From assembly GCA_034231615.1 (NCBI GenBank), contig CM067298.1:23653934-23717933 (forward strand): DNA of 64,000 nucleotides, read 5' to 3'. Below, one piece after another: positions 1 through 11,247 of the stretch. The notes beneath the pieces are model-generated. The model saw only the letters and a program-made list of their open reading frames with translations, was not told the DNA's origin and ran no database searches. The translations under genes were made by a program, and so were the position numbers. The DNA is from Meghimatium bilineatum (Eukaryota; Mollusca; Gastropoda; Stylommatophora; Philomycidae). The stretch's first letter is position 1. Every line of letters begins with the position of its first letter.

Positions 1-160
1 TTTTGTCCTGAGGTGTGAAATCCTACATTTATTTAAGAACATTCAATCATTTGTACTCTTTAATCAGTGTTTTGTCCTGAGGTGTGAAATCCTACATTTA
101 TTTAAGAACATTCAATCATTTGTACTCTTTAATCAGTGTTTTGTCCTGAGGTTTGATACC
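1..160. repeat. 69-bp tandem repeat, two full copies plus a partial
   Basis: Two consecutive 69-base units (1-69 and 70-138) are identical as read, each beginning TTTTGTCCTGAGG. A third begins at 139 and diverges after about 13 bases. It abuts the 3' end of the minus-strand transposase remnant and may be its 3' flank or subterminal repeat. Confidence 0.85.
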
Positions 161-164
161 TCTT

Positions 165-1596
165 TTATATGACATTTTTTCGTATATCTGTCTGAAATGT
201 ATTTGCAGTTCCGACCTTCATCAGGGATGACAAGTGTTCATCAGTCAGCCTTGTTCTCTGAGAAGTTTTTGTTAATTTCATGAAGGAAAATAACTGTTCA
301 CACACATAGGTGGAACCGAACATTGCCATAATCCTAGTTGAAAACTTTCTGAAGTTTGTAAACTTTTCAGGCAGGTATGAATAGAAGCCAAGTATGCCGA
401 CTTCTAGATACTTTGCTTTGAGTGTAGAATCAGACTGCATTTCTAATAGCTCCATCTGCAAGTTTTCCTCTGCTTTAACAACATCAAAGTTGAATGGTGC
501 AGAGAATAATGCAAAATGGTATTCAAAAGATGAGAAATCACTAAATCCTTCTTGGAACTCTTTTGACAATAAATCTAGGTGACTCTCATATTTAGCAAAG
601 GTAAGTACAGATTCAGCATTGACCTGGTTTTTGAGTTCTTTGCAGTTAGGAAAATGAATCAATTTTTCACGTGACAACTGTGTCTTCCATAAGCTTATTT
701 TTGTAATGAAACATTTGATATCGTTGTACAACTGAGTGATGAGTTTGTTTTTGCCTTGTAATTTCAAATTAAGATCACATAATTGTGCAGTTATGTCCAC
801 AGCAAATGCTAGATCTTGGACCCAACTTTCATCTTTTATTTCATCAGTGTTTTCACCTTAAATCTAAAAAAATAAAGTATTTTCTGGTCTCAGCAAATAA
901 AATCTTTTCAGCACTTTGTGACACGACAACCAACGGACTGCTGTGTAAAATGGAACATCGGTGAACTGACTATCCATGTCTTCTAATAGCTGACTGAATT
1001 GACGATGATTGAGAGCATTCCATTCGATAAAGTTCACTGTTTTTGTGACCACACTAAGCACGTGATTCAATTTTAAAGTCTTTGAACACAAATTTTGCTG
1101 ATGAATAATGCAGTGAAAATGTGCAAATGATGAATCTGGATACGAGTTCTCAATTTTTGTTCGCAACTTGGCAGCAACACCATTATGTCTGCCAACCATA
1201 TTTGCAGCACCATCAGTAGATAAACATACAAGTCTACTCAAATCAAAATCATAGTCATGCAGAACCTGCTCGACTTGTTCAAAGATGTCATCATCTGCCA
1301 TTTCATCAATCCGTCCAGCAACAGTATTCCTGGTTAACGAAATATCCTTAAATAACTGTGCTTTCTGTGGGCACACAATGTCAGCCACTTTTACAAGGCA
1401 ATACTTTATGAAATCTCCTTCACTGTAAGATTTCCCACTCATGACAACCATTCGGCTGAGTTCATAGCTTGCAGTAACGGAAGCGACATTGGCTTGATCT
1501 ATTTTTGTAAAACATGTCTGTTGCTGTATCAAGTTAGCCTTCAATTCCTTGAGTCTTGAAACATGCATTAAGCCCTCATATTTATCGCAGGATCGG
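165..1596 (-). pseudogene. hAT-superfamily transposase remnant (BED-finger/GTF2IRD2-like type)
   Basis: On the minus strand, two open segments (about 1,596-864 and 840-165) form one protein broken by a frameshift near 840-865; the second segment continues directly upstream of its first methionine (GENTDEIKDESWVQDLAFAV). The beginning DKYEGL resembles the end of a BED zinc finger, so the N-terminal finger is missing. The middle contains the phrase LSTDGAANMVGRHNGVAA and a conserved CSKTL region; the end resembles the hAT dimerisation region. This matches transposase-derived proteins annotated as GTF2I-repeat-domain-2-like in many invertebrates. Truncation and frameshift make it non-functional. 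It lies upstream of the visible POLK exons and is probably an intronic insertion. Confidence 0.75.
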
Positions 1597-2221
1597 AGTC
1601 AGTTTATGCAGTACTTCATTAAAACAAATAATATAATTACCGGCACAATTCCACAAGATACAATTTATTATTGTTTTTAAATTTTAACATGGCAATAACA
1701 ATCTGTTTGCTACTTCCGGTCAATGTTGCCAATTGTCATATATAGAAAACCCTTACTAGCTTAAAACAGCCGTATTGTTTTCTTATACATGGCACTATGC
1801 CAGATTTATGTTTTATACACCCAGTTTAAAGTATTAAAACTGCAATTTTCGCCATTAAATGAGACAATTGCAGTATTCTTTGTGTGGGCCGCACACGTGC
1901 TTGCAAAGGGCTGCACGTTTGACATGCCTGATTTAGACAATTTATAAAGGCTGTGGATGTTCTTCTTTCATCCACTTTAAATGTTTCTATATCTGCACAT
2001 TTAATTATTTTATAACTTTTACTATGTTTTGTAGCTAATCCATAGAACTTTGCTTCCAATGATGTTTCGCTGTGCCAATGTGTTTGCTTCAGTATTTGTC
2101 TATACGCATAGCTGTTTTGTCAATGTTGAATGTTGTAGTCACTTACAACCCTTACTGTAAGTCAATCTCAAAGTCACTTACGAACTGGAGTGTAGCATGA
2201 CTTTTTTTTAGTAATTATTTT

Positions 2222-2786
2222 GTGTTTTACAAGTCATTGTCAACAGGTAGTATTTCTTACTTATCTTGTCTACAAACCATTGACAGCGATAAATTGCCAG
2301 ATCTGAAGCGAGCATCCAAAGAAGGGGAGTACTACAGTGAATACCATCCCTCTGTGGCATACCAGGAAATAAAGAGGCAGATGTGCTGGCAAAAGATGAA
2401 GCAACACAGGAACAAAAAGACCATGAGATCATCTCCCAGGAAAAGAGGACCCTCATCAAAGCTTTTAAGAAAGTCGACCATCCGAAAAAGAACTATAACT
2501 ATCTCGACAGAGCTGAGCAGGTTATCATCTTCCACATCAGGACAGGACTCAACAGGCTAAACAGCCACTTAAATAGACTAAGATTGGCCCCATCACCTCT
2601 GTGCCCATGTGGGCAGGCAGCTGAACATATCCTGCAAGACTGCATTACACTAAACTAGTTAAGTGAGGAACACTTGCCCACATAGACGGATATCCTAAGA
2701 AAGCTGTATGGAAGCACTGAGGAGCTTTCACATACAGCAGCATTTATTCAAAAAAACCGGACTCGCTGTGTAGACATGTTCTGATT
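2222..2786 (+). mobile_element. LINE 3' fragment: end of RNase H domain plus C-terminal CPCG/H/C motif
   Basis: Across shifted frames the strand reads the end of an RNase H domain (CGIPGN.EADVLAKDEAT near 2,350-2,405). Then comes the typical C-terminus of jockey/I-type ORF2 (RTGLNRLNSHLNRL, CPCGQAAEHILQDC near 2,540-2,650), ending at a TGA about 2,781-2,783. Several frameshifts show it is dead. Related copies lie at 23,690-24,105 (+) and 63,245-63,480 (-). The 3' untranslated part runs into the inverted repeat that follows. Confidence 0.75.
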
Positions 2787-2794
2787 AATAAGAG

Positions 2795-3192
2795 GTAAAT
2801 ACAAAGTTAATTATAAAGGTTATTGAATATAGCCTAACTCTGAATATAAATAAATCAGAAATAACAATAAAACAAAGAATTTTCTGTTGTCTGTCCTATT
2901 GGGACCTTTGTCAAGAAACAAAAACCAATTAAGACAACACAACTATAAAAATACAATAATGCCAAGACTTGGACAATGGTTCCCCTACAAAAACCATTGC
3001 CAAAGTGGCCATTTTGTTGCGGCTTTGGGTTGTAGTTGTGTTGCCTTAATTGATTTTTGTTTCTTGACGAAGGTTCCAATAAGACAGACACGTTAAAAAT
3101 TGTCTTTCTTTTATTGTTATTTCTGATTTATTTATTTATATTCATAGTTAGGCTATATTCAGTAACCTTTATAATTAACTTTGTATTTACCT
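2795..3192. repeat. Long imperfect inverted repeat (LINE 3'-UTR foldback)
   Basis: The arms are about 2,795-2,945 and 3,035-3,192. The left arm (GGTAAATACAAAGTTAATTA onward) is the reverse complement of the right arm, with a ~90-base spacer. The left arm directly follows the LINE stop codon, so the sequence is LINE 3' UTR duplicated in opposite orientation. One related arm occurs alone at about 50,505-50,745. Confidence 0.8.
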
Positions 3193-3639
3193 ACTATTTG
3201 TCTGGTTACTGCAGCACTTTCCATTTTGTTGGACATCCTCTGATATTTTGGTTATTTATATTCTGATTAATAAAAAGATCATTATTTTCTTCTGATGGTA
3301 AGTAATTGGAACATCTTATTGGTCATCAGTAGCATCCCCTTCCTCTTTAGTCATCCAATCTATTTTCTCATTATTAAAAACTTCATGTATAGATAGATAT
3401 ATGTATACTTTCAGATAGATCATGATGGTATCTACTACTTGGCTACTTTGCACTGATTACTTTACTCAGTAGCATTGCAGGTCTGACAATTATCAGGACT
3501 GGAGTGTTTGGAGTGCTGAATAGTTTTTCAGTTGTCATCTTGTTTCCTAGATTTATGCAGCATATTTATGAAAGAATTTTCTTGTTGGTACCCTGGAGTG
3601 TATCCATAACACTGCTTGGAAACTCTAAGCTGAGTTTTT

Positions 3640-3850
3640 GTGTTATGAAGACATGTTTGCTGGTGCACCTCTCTACCTGGTATCTCCAACTTCTGCACCA
3701 GTGCTTGCTTGGGCAGGACTGTGATCCAGCCTCTGTTGGTTGGACTAAGCCCCATCTCCACTTCATAGAGTTGGCCATGATAGGAATGTTGTGGTGCTGA
3801 TTGCATCACTTCTGATGTGCTATTGATCACAGACAAATACAGGTCTCGCA
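3640..3850. repeat. Dispersed repeat fragment (probably LINE-derived)
   Basis: A segment around 3,650-3,800 shares strings with 23,605-23,680, 24,290-24,345 and 53,150-53,235 (for example the phrases around GCTTGCTTGGGCAGGACTG and CTCTATGAAGTGGAGATGGG). Minus-strand translation gives QLYEVEMGLSPTNRGW. I do not recognise a domain. The rest of 3,270-4,400 shows no gene. Confidence 0.45.
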
Positions 3851-4422
3851 TGCATATTCTCTATACACCTAACACAAGCATTTTATTTTGAGTTAACTGT
3901 GACTTGTTTTAAAAATACACGTTTTCTATTTTGTTTTTGAAAATGATACAAGGATATTTGAATGTTCATAATCTATCATAGAGCATCACATGCTTTCATT
4001 AAACCTTCTCTTGACACTCTTGAGAGGAGGAAATAAATACATCTGTGCAACACAGTAACAAACAGAAACACTATATTATTCAAACAACTTGTTCACAGAC
4101 CATAACTAACATTTGTATATTTCCTATTGCTAGCCATTTATTACAGAACACTGCTGGTTTCATTAATCTTCCATTTATAATGTTAATTTAAATATTTATC
4201 TTAATTTTCTTCTCCGTTCGATCGATGCATGCTGCAATGTTGCGCCGTTAGCAAAAGTTTGTTTCTTTAAATAATGCTGTATCCTGTTTGCTTCGTAAAA
4301 AAATGTGGACAAATCTTCCTATAATGAACCAAAAAACAACAAGAATACTTCTATAAATTATAATCAGGCATTAAAACTTGCTCATGCTAGATTATATTTT
4401 ATAAATTATTATTTTTTCTCAG

Positions 4423-4594
4423 GGAAAGACTTTGACTTTAAAAATGAAGACTGTGAACTTTGAGGTCAAGACTCGAACAATCTCTCTCAGCCGCTACTCT
4501 AATGATGTTAATGTCATCTTTAAAGCTGCCAAGCAATTACTTGAAGCAGAGATTCTATTGATGCAACCAGACTGCCTTCGCTTAAGGCTGATGG
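4423..4594 (+). CDS. POLK: POLK exon: little-finger (PAD) segment
   Basis: 172 nt: 57 codons plus one base. The acceptor is TTTTTTCTCAG|GG and the donor is ATGG|GTAACG. The translation GKTLTLKMKTVNFEVKTR...CLRLRLMG aligns with the DNA-binding little finger of vertebrate POLK. The final G joins GT of the next exon to make Gly, followed by VKMSKLISQ, the position of vertebrate GVRISSF. Confidence 0.92.
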
Positions 4595-7500
4595 GTAACG
4601 CAAGATGAAAGTGTTTTTGTTTGTGAATTCATAATATTTTATGGGATTAGTAAATGTACAAATATATATTTTGCAAATGTTATCTAGTATCTTGATCTTT
4701 ATCCTTGAGAGTCACATTTATTCAGACAGTGAGTGGCTGAACAATTTGTCCTATATAGACATAGTGAATACTTCACTGCCAACTGTTTCCATCTCGGGAA
4801 CAGACACCCAGGGTAAAATTGGCCAATAAAACCCAAGACACAGTGGTTGATAAACTATTATGGCATAAATTTGACTATTCATGCCTTTCAATAGATTGGT
4901 ACAATGGGTTCTCGTTATAACAACTTGGTCTGTACCGACAAAATATGCACATAAAACCAATAATAATCGCTATATACAGCACATATGGAATAAATATAAT
5001 TGGGAATTTAAAAAGTGTTGTTATAGGACAATTTGTTATAAAAGATTGCGATATAGAGGGATTTCACTGTAGTATGTCACAGCCTGAGGAAGCCCATTCA
5101 CTCCAAATGCATGCTAAAATGGATGTGCTAGACCAAGAAGTAAAATGATAGCACAACCTATTCACACTTTGGATAATCACACAAATAATTGTGCTAGTTA
5201 ATCAAGAGTGATTGAAAAGAGACTCCACATCTTAATAGAGAGAACATCAGTGTGAAAAAGTATTATTTAATCTAAGCATCCTTCAGTGCAATGGTCTCTT
5301 GCTAGGATAAAAAAAATCTGTTGTAAACATAATATATTTACTAGGTAATGTCATCCTAGTCTGAGTCTCATACCATAAAGAAATCCCTAACTGTTTGAGT
5401 CACACACCAGTGAAAAAATCTTTTGAATGTTTGAGTCGCATACCAATGAAGAAACCACTTAAATATTTTGAGTCACACACTAGTGAAGGAACCCCTTGAA
5501 TGTTCTTAAAAAGGGCTCAAAAGACATTGTCTTCATTGTCCTCGGGTTTCACCATATGAACTCCGCCGTTCTCAATGAAGCAACAGACTGCTTGCCAAGA
5601 GTACCACTTATAGCTTTAACTCTGTAGTTTGAAGAGATAATCCCCAGGGAACTCTGAAAAAAATCAATTTTCTGGACAATACATCAGGAGTCAGATTCGA
5701 ACCTGCAATCTCTTAGCACAAGGTGAACAACTTAACCATTACGCTACAGGGATCCCTCTACATAATGATGAAACAACCACTGTTTGTTCGAGTCACATAA
5801 TGATGAAGCAACCCCTTGTTTAAGTCACATAATGATGAAGAAACACTCAGTCACATATTGATGAAGAAACCCTATGTCTCTCACTTCTATTCTTCTGTGT
5901 TCGTTCTCAAACTCCTGCAGATTAGCAGGATGTAGTCCGAAGAACGGAATACATTGTGTCATGGTTTATAGCATTGCTGCGATATCTGTGCCTTTCAGCC
6001 TGACACATCCAACTTAGCATGGATTTGGGCCAATGACCCTATATGGGATGGAATAGCCAACTCCATCCTATAACCTCCTTAGTCGCCTCTTACGACATGC
6101 ATGGAAAGCAACACACGAGTGCCTCACTTCTATTCGCAGTGTAATATGTCTACACAGCCAATCCTGTTTCGTTTATCGCCTAATATTGAAGAATCATCAT
6201 GTCTGTTTGCCACATAATGATAAAGAAACTCCTTATCTGTTTCTCACACAATGAGAAGAAACCACTTATCTGTCACATAAGAAAAAACCACGTGTCCGTT
6301 TGAAGCACATCACAATGATGTCTGTGCCACATACTGAACACGAGGGCTGGCTCCATAACATCTTAGCAATAAAGCTGCGATTTGGGCATATAATATAATG
6401 AGACGAAGCATCATGAAAAGATTAATAGCAGAAGGCAGAGATGCCAAGACGACGATGGTGCAGTGATATTGTCACATAATCTGATTGTTCATGTCACATA
6501 CTGATGAAGAAACCCATTGTCTGTCACATAATGATGAAATGTAAACAGTACATTTGTATGTATATATGTGAATATATATCAACAGCTTTTGTTTTCATAA
6601 ATTTCTTCTTCCTCTTCATCGTTCATTCTCAAACTCCCACTGAATATCTCTTGTAGCAGGACCATGGTCCAATTAGATTTCCAGAAAGATGTAGTCCAGA
6701 GAATGGAAATGCGTTGTCGTTTTATTTGTGCCAATGACCCAACACATCAATCTTCGGAGGAGTTTTCATCAATTTAAAATGTCTCCATTCCCCTTATCAA
6801 CCACTGACCCCCTCCCATATGTGTGTGTGTGAATGTATGAATATAAATAGTTTAGTTTTCATTAATTGTTATTAAACCCAGTCTCTTTTACCCGCTCCCA
6901 TTTTTGACATTTATTTGTAGACATACAATCTCCATATATCTTTGTGTGATCTTAAACATGCACATAACGTAGTGTGCGTATATAGTTCTTATTTTTTACA
7001 TGAGCCATTCACTGTCAGAATTGATGCTCATTCCTTCTCTTGTGGCATTCCTCTTACAGCACTGTATTTCTATTTATCAATAGTGTGTAGTAAAGTTCAT
7101 GCGCGCACTAATGTTGCCGTAACTAAACATGATTGCGCTTTTTTCACTTTTCAGATGCAGTGAGATATAGCTGTGAGACAAACCCTTTGCATTAATAATT
7201 TTTTGTGTTTAGTTCTGGTTTGTTTCTTAATACAGGTCCCTATTGGACCATAATATGCTGGGTTTTTTTCTTTTACTATTTGTTAGTTATATTAGTTACC
7301 AATAACAATAATGTTATCATTTATTGTTTATCTTCCATCTTGTAAGGGACAGTAAGGAAGTTATGGGGTGAAGTTGGCTGTCCTATCTAAGTGTCAAAGT
7401 GACCCAAAAGCCATGCTGAAATTAGATGTACCAGGCACAGACAAGCTGTAAACCAAAACAACACATTCCATTCTCTGGACTACATCCTGAAAATCTGCAG

Positions 7501-10500
7501 AGTTTCTGCACTCTTGCAGATTATCAAGAGAATTGAAAAACGGATGTATTGTGTCATGGTTTACAACTTTGGCTTCTGGGTCACTTTGACCGTATATGGG
7601 ATAGCTATAACCTTACTTGCATGAAAGGTAAACAGTGTTGCTATGGCCCGAAAGGGGAGCAAAGAATAGCAACACTATTTACCTTCCACGCATGTCGTAA
7701 AAGGTGACTAAGGAGGTTATGGGATGGAGTTGGCTGTCCCATCCCATATAGGGTCAGTGACCCAAAGCTATGCTTAAGTCTGATGTGTCAGGCTGAAAGG
7801 CGCAGATATCGCAGCAATGCTGTAAACCATGACACAACGCATTCCGTTCTCCGGACTACATCCTGCTAACCTGCAGGAGTGAGAACGAACGCAGAAGATC
7901 CTAACAATATGGAGGTGGGGCTGCAGTTTGAGAATATATGCAGAAGAATAAAAATCCAAATTAAAAAGTATGATCATATAAATTATTATTTTATATTCTC
8001 CAGGTGTGAAAATGTCCAAGTTAATTTCTCAGACCGAAAGCTCTGCTTCGGTCTCCAATTATTTTGATAAACATTGCAAGAATAACTCTGCACGAAAAGG
8101 ATTTTCTGCAGATATTGTATCTACGAAATCTACTAAACAAGATAAATATCCAAACATGTTAGTAAACAGTGAGAGCAAAGATATCCCAGCCACTCATATG
8201 AATCTTCTGACACATGAATCCCCCATGACAAACTCATGCAACAGCTTCCCACAGGATGAAGAGTGCAATTTTCTACAGACGTACCTGGAGACAGATACAA
8301 ACTCTGTAGTTTCGAATGTGACCTTCAACAGCACAGGGTCAACACACAGTAAAGTTGGGCATCATAAGAGAAATGATAAACAAGAAACAATTGTTAATTT
8401 TCTGTACAATAAAGACTGCCAGCTAAGGGAAGAAAAGTATAGCAGAAGACATAGCCATCTTGTAATTGGTCAGAGTTCAAATACCAGTGATATTTTATCA
8501 AGACATAATGCAAATGAGACCAGCACATTCAAAACTAACATTCCATGTGTAAATTCATCTTCCCAATACACAAGTTCATCAAGTAATGCCACCAGTTCAA
8601 ATGTTACACTATCACCATCAGTCACTGATGGTCATCACCATGCATCAAAAATGACGCAAAATCTTTTGCCTATAAACGATGTATTAACCGCCTCAACAGA
8701 TACACACCAACCAGTTGGTATGATACATTGTCCAGTTTGTGGCCAGCAGAAGTATCAGTGGCCTCTTGATCAACTGAATATGCATATAGACTTATGTCTG
8801 AGCAGATCTACTGTCAGAGACATCCTCATAGATCAGCAGCACCAGAATCCATCTGTCTCTAAGAAACGGTAATATTATTTTTATCTCTTGTCATAGTTTA
8901 TTATATCATACTCATAGGCTTCATCTGACTGGAGTATTTGTAGAACTAGCATGTGTATTTTTATTAACAATATCTGCAACATAGCATATATTACGGTTGG
9001 TTGGTTGCTGTTCTAGCGGTCCATGAGCTCATGCCCTTTGACCAATGCCAGTAAACTGCATTATATTGCTGGGAAGTAGCATATATTACAAAATATATTC
9101 ATTAATTATCTTTTTTTCTCATTGGTGTTCCTGGTATAGTGGTTTATACACATCTGCTCCTAAGTGTATCCACAATTACATGGTGACTGAGTTTCAGTTC
9201 TTTGTTGGTTGACAATCTTCTAAGCTCACAGTTGCACTCATTTTCGACAACGCTGCATTTTAAGGTCCTTTATTCTGAATATGGAAATCATCACCTCCAT
9301 TTGCCCATGTTTCTCGCAAAGAGTTTAATATGTCCGCAAGATCCATTGCTCTTCCACCCAACACAGTAGCAGTGCAAGTCAGCAATCTGCTATCCTCACT
9401 CTTTTGATCACCCACATGAAAATAAATGTGACACTCCAACTTTGACTGCCTCAAGCCACTGTTCTCAAATACAACCTATTTGTAATTTTGTGATCATACT
9501 CCTTGAGGATGCAGATATGAGTTGTCTTTTGTGTGCTCATCCAGTTGAAGGACTTGGTCACTGCCATAATCTCCAGTCATGCAGACAATGCATCACTCTC
9601 CTCTTTGGTCTTCCCTAGAGGCTGAACATCCAAACCATCCGCATATATAATCATATCTCCCTGGAATTCTCACTGATCAATGCCTGCACCATTTTTTCGA
9701 TTGTCTATTGAGTTATCACTTGGAAGGAGCTCTGGCAATACCATCCATTCTGCACCACCTGTCTGCCTTAGTTCTCAAATTCCTAGATTCGCAGTGTGTA
9801 GTCCAACGAACGCAATTTTACAATTTGGCTGTGCAGGGTATCTGTACCTTTTGGTCTAACACACTCAACTTCAGCATGGCATCTAAGTCACTTTCATCCT
9901 CTATTGGATGGGACAGTGAACCCCACCTACAATGTGTCTCTATTCTCTGCTTCCTATTTGGGCCCTGGTAACACATTAAAAAGTGATGACCCCTGTGAAT
10001 GAGATTACCTTGTGTAGTATTAGGTATGTTGATTATCAGCTTCGCACACCAGACATGTCCACATGTGCTCCGATCTCCGCTTCAGTAAATCTCTCAGGGT
10101 ATAACGGCTGATACTTCCGGTTCTTTGTTGGGTCACTACTCCTTTTGAAATCTTTGTCAGGGGGTCGGGCCATGCCCATCCTCACTCCCAATTCTTTCAT
10201 TCTTGATATTGATTCATGCTTATTTATCTCAAAATCCTCTGATAGTGAGGACACACGAAGAGCAGTGAGTATGTCTGCTCAGTCCATAGGATGACCGTCT
10301 GTTGTGGTGGTGAGACTAGCTAATTTACCGTTCGTTTCCCTCCACCCTCGTATGTCCAGGGACATAATTAAGCGTGAGTTTTCGTAGTGATAGCTCTCTC
10401 CAATGACTCCGCCCATCACCCTGTTTTGACTTTCTGAATCATATTCAGTGAATCAGCATGGGAATAGGTTTGCGATTCCAGCCAGTAAAGTGCCTGCATT

Positions 10501-11247
10501 ACAGCAAATACTTCCATTGTTAGACTGCTCGTTATTGCGGTAAAGGCACCACTGGCTTCGTGTACTGTTTTCCCTTTTGTTCTAACAGTAAAGGCCCATG
10601 CGCATCGCTGGGGACGGATGACTGACCCGCCCGTGTAAATCACATCTGAATCATCGGCATTCTCGCATATTAGTGCCTTGACCTCAGCATTTACACTTAC
10701 GTGGCTGTGTTTCCTGCACTCTCTATTGAGTATAATGACGGTCTGGACTGCCTCTTGAAAGAATGTAGGAATAGGTATCCAGCCCGACCCATCCACAATT
10801 TGCCTCTCTTGAGCCTGCTTGCCTTCACATGAGGGAGCTCGCTGTGTAGTGGGTGGTCTATGTAAGAACTCGCTCTAAGGTATGCACTGGCAAGTCACAT
10901 ATCAATTATATAAACTTGTGTAGTGAAATCCCTTTATATCACATCCTATATAGCTCCACGCCAAAATCCCCAATTATATTTATTATTTTTTGTGTGTATG
11001 CATCTACTGTATATTGTGACTGTTATTTCGCGCATATTGCGTTAGTCTGGACCAAGTTGCTATAATGGGATTTTACTATTATGTCCATATGTTTTACCCG
11101 TAGAACTATATTTGTTCATCTTTCATTTAGTTTAGTATTTTTACTGGTTTATTTAAATTCCACAGCTCAAGGCAAGATGATGAGGCAAAGCATGTTCACA
11201 AACAGAACAAGTCTCAGCATACACTGTTATCTTTCTTTAAGCAATGA
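4423..11247 (+). CDS. POLK: DNA polymerase kappa, last three coding exons of the gene
   Basis: Spliced segment 4,423-4,594, 8,004-8,868, 11,166-11,247. Polymerase kappa is a Y-family translesion DNA polymerase that extends and bypasses minor-groove lesions in the nucleus. The visible part begins in the little-finger/PAD region (GKTLTLKMKTVNFEVKTR), continues into a serine-rich linker, a UBZ4 finger (CPVC...HIDLC) and a terminal PIP box (QHTLLSFF). All junctions keep phase: G|GT gives the conserved glycine, CG|C gives arginine. The catalytic palm/fingers exons must lie left of the window or beyond what I can recognise. The gene converges with PTGES3. Polymerases eta and iota were considered; the VNFEVKTR and RLRLMGV signatures fit kappa. 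Confidence 0.9.
4899..5072 (+). mobile_element. Short pogo/Tc1-like MITE
   Basis: Ends in TIR-like sequence: GGTTCTCGTTATAACAAC on the left and AGAGGGATTTCACTGTA on the right, which resembles the reverse complement of TACAGTGGAATCCC seen in other copies. The internal signature AACTTGGTCTG.ACCGACAAAATATG recurs at 10,918, 22,069, 42,768, 44,448, 48,805 and 49,591. Confidence 0.6.
5520..5757 (-). repeat. tRNA-derived SINE
   Basis: Reading the minus strand from 5,757: GGGATCCCTGTAGCGTAATG then GTTAAG (A-box region), and about 35 bases later GGTTCGAATCTG (B box). The unrelated body reaches about 5,520. A second divergent copy with the same body lies at 24,525-24,707. No intact tRNA fold beyond the head; a retroposed SINE rather than a tRNA gene. 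Confidence 0.7.
5760..6600. repeat. Degenerate short-period repeat with an embedded SINE-A
   Basis: The phrases TGAGTCACATA and ATGATGAAGAAACC recur irregularly from about 5,340 to 6,540, suggesting an old ~40-50-base tandem array. A SINE-A copy in minus orientation interrupts it at 5,889-6,120. No coding potential seen. Confidence 0.55.
6600..6765 (-). repeat. SINE-B copy
   Basis: Reverse-oriented: a TTC-rich end, then TTCATTCTCAAACTCCCACT, the AGCAGGACCATGGTCC stem-like block, and GTAGTCCAGAGAATGGAAAT, ending near CATCAATCTTCGG. It matches the SINE-B consensus repeated at least thirteen times in the window. Confidence 0.8.
7330..7895. repeat. Cluster of three SINE-A copies (+, -, +)
   Basis: About 7,330-7,512 is a plus copy lacking its head. 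About 7,512-7,655 is a minus copy. About 7,650-7,892 is a nearly full plus copy (CGAAAGGGGAGCAAAG ... GCAGGAGTGAGAACGAACGC). Adjacent insertions in opposite orientations could form hairpins in the POLK intron transcript. The cluster ends 110 bases before the acceptor of the UBZ exon. Confidence 0.75.
8004..8868 (+). CDS. POLK: POLK exon: linker and UBZ4 ubiquitin-binding zinc finger
   Basis: 865 nt, acceptor TATTCTCCAG|GT. The translation begins VKMSKLISQTESSASVSNYF, then a long low-complexity Ser/Thr/Asn region. Near the end is a C2HC UBZ4 finger: CPVC (about 8,740) ... MHIDLC (about 8,790), followed by LSRSTVRDIL. UBZ fingers recruit Y-family polymerases to ubiquitylated PCNA. An in-frame TAA at 8,870-8,872 would end the protein here. 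I prefer the donor AAACG|GTAATA at 8,868 because the codon phase joins exactly to a PIP-box exon at 11,166. Vertebrate POLK has two UBZ fingers; I see only one. Confidence 0.9.
9255..9460 (-). mobile_element. LINE fragment (end of RNase H region)
   Basis: Minus-strand reading gives GGRAMDLADILNSLRE, the same phrase that follows RNase H in the LINE copy at 10,030-10,830 (TTDGHPMD.ADILTALR). A short, dead fragment in the last POLK intron. Confidence 0.55.
9765..9975 (-). repeat. SINE-A copy (diverged)
   Basis: Reverse-oriented: TAGTTCTCAAATTCCTAGAT, GTAGTCCAACGAACGCAAT, CTAACACACTCAACTTCAGC, ending at GGGCCCTGGTAACACA. It matches SINE-A end to end with many substitutions. Confidence 0.75.
10030..10830 (-). 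mobile_element. LINE fragment with RNase H domain (I/jockey-like), inactivated
   Basis: On the minus strand 10,796-10,416 reads the linker before RNase H and the domain itself (IYTGGSV..., GAFTAITSSLTMEV.AVMQAL.WLE). The first catalytic aspartate of the canonical YTDGSV is replaced by glycine. Downstream 10,400-10,036 continues past frameshifts to the TDGHPMD phrase. Homologous segments occur at 32,170-34,640, 42,085-42,930 and 52,480-52,800. It sits in the last POLK intron. Confidence 0.7.
10918..11073 (-). mobile_element. Short pogo/Tc1-like MITE
   Basis: Begins TAGTGAAATCCCTTTATAT and ends TTGCTATAATGGGATTTTAC, an inverted pair. The inside contains GTCTGGACCAAGTTGC, the reverse complement of the signature seen in the other copies. 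It lies 92 bases before the POLK terminal exon. Confidence 0.6.
11166..11247 (+). CDS. POLK: POLK terminal exon with C-terminal PCNA-interacting (PIP) box
   Basis: Acceptor TTAAATTCCACAG|CTC. With the two bases CG carried from the previous exon the reading is R-SRQDDEAKHVHKQNKS, then QHTLLSFFKQ and stop TGA (11,245-11,247). Q-x-x-L-x-x-F-F is the canonical PIP box, which tethers Y-family polymerases to the sliding clamp and lies at the extreme C-terminus in POLK. Phase, motif and position all agree, so the intron (8,869-11,165) is strongly supported though not proven without RNA. Confidence 0.87.

Noticed and set aside
165..1596. A host GTF2IRD2-like gene
   Set aside because: No GTF2I repeats, a truncated BED finger and a frameshift; it is the transposase part only.
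5640..5757. A tRNA gene
   Set aside because: A and B boxes are present but the arms do not pair well and a SINE body follows. The same holds at 24,700 and 59,860.
8870..8872. TAA as the end of POLK
   Set aside because: A GT donor overlaps it and splicing in the matching phase yields a perfect PIP-box C-terminus at 11,166-11,247.
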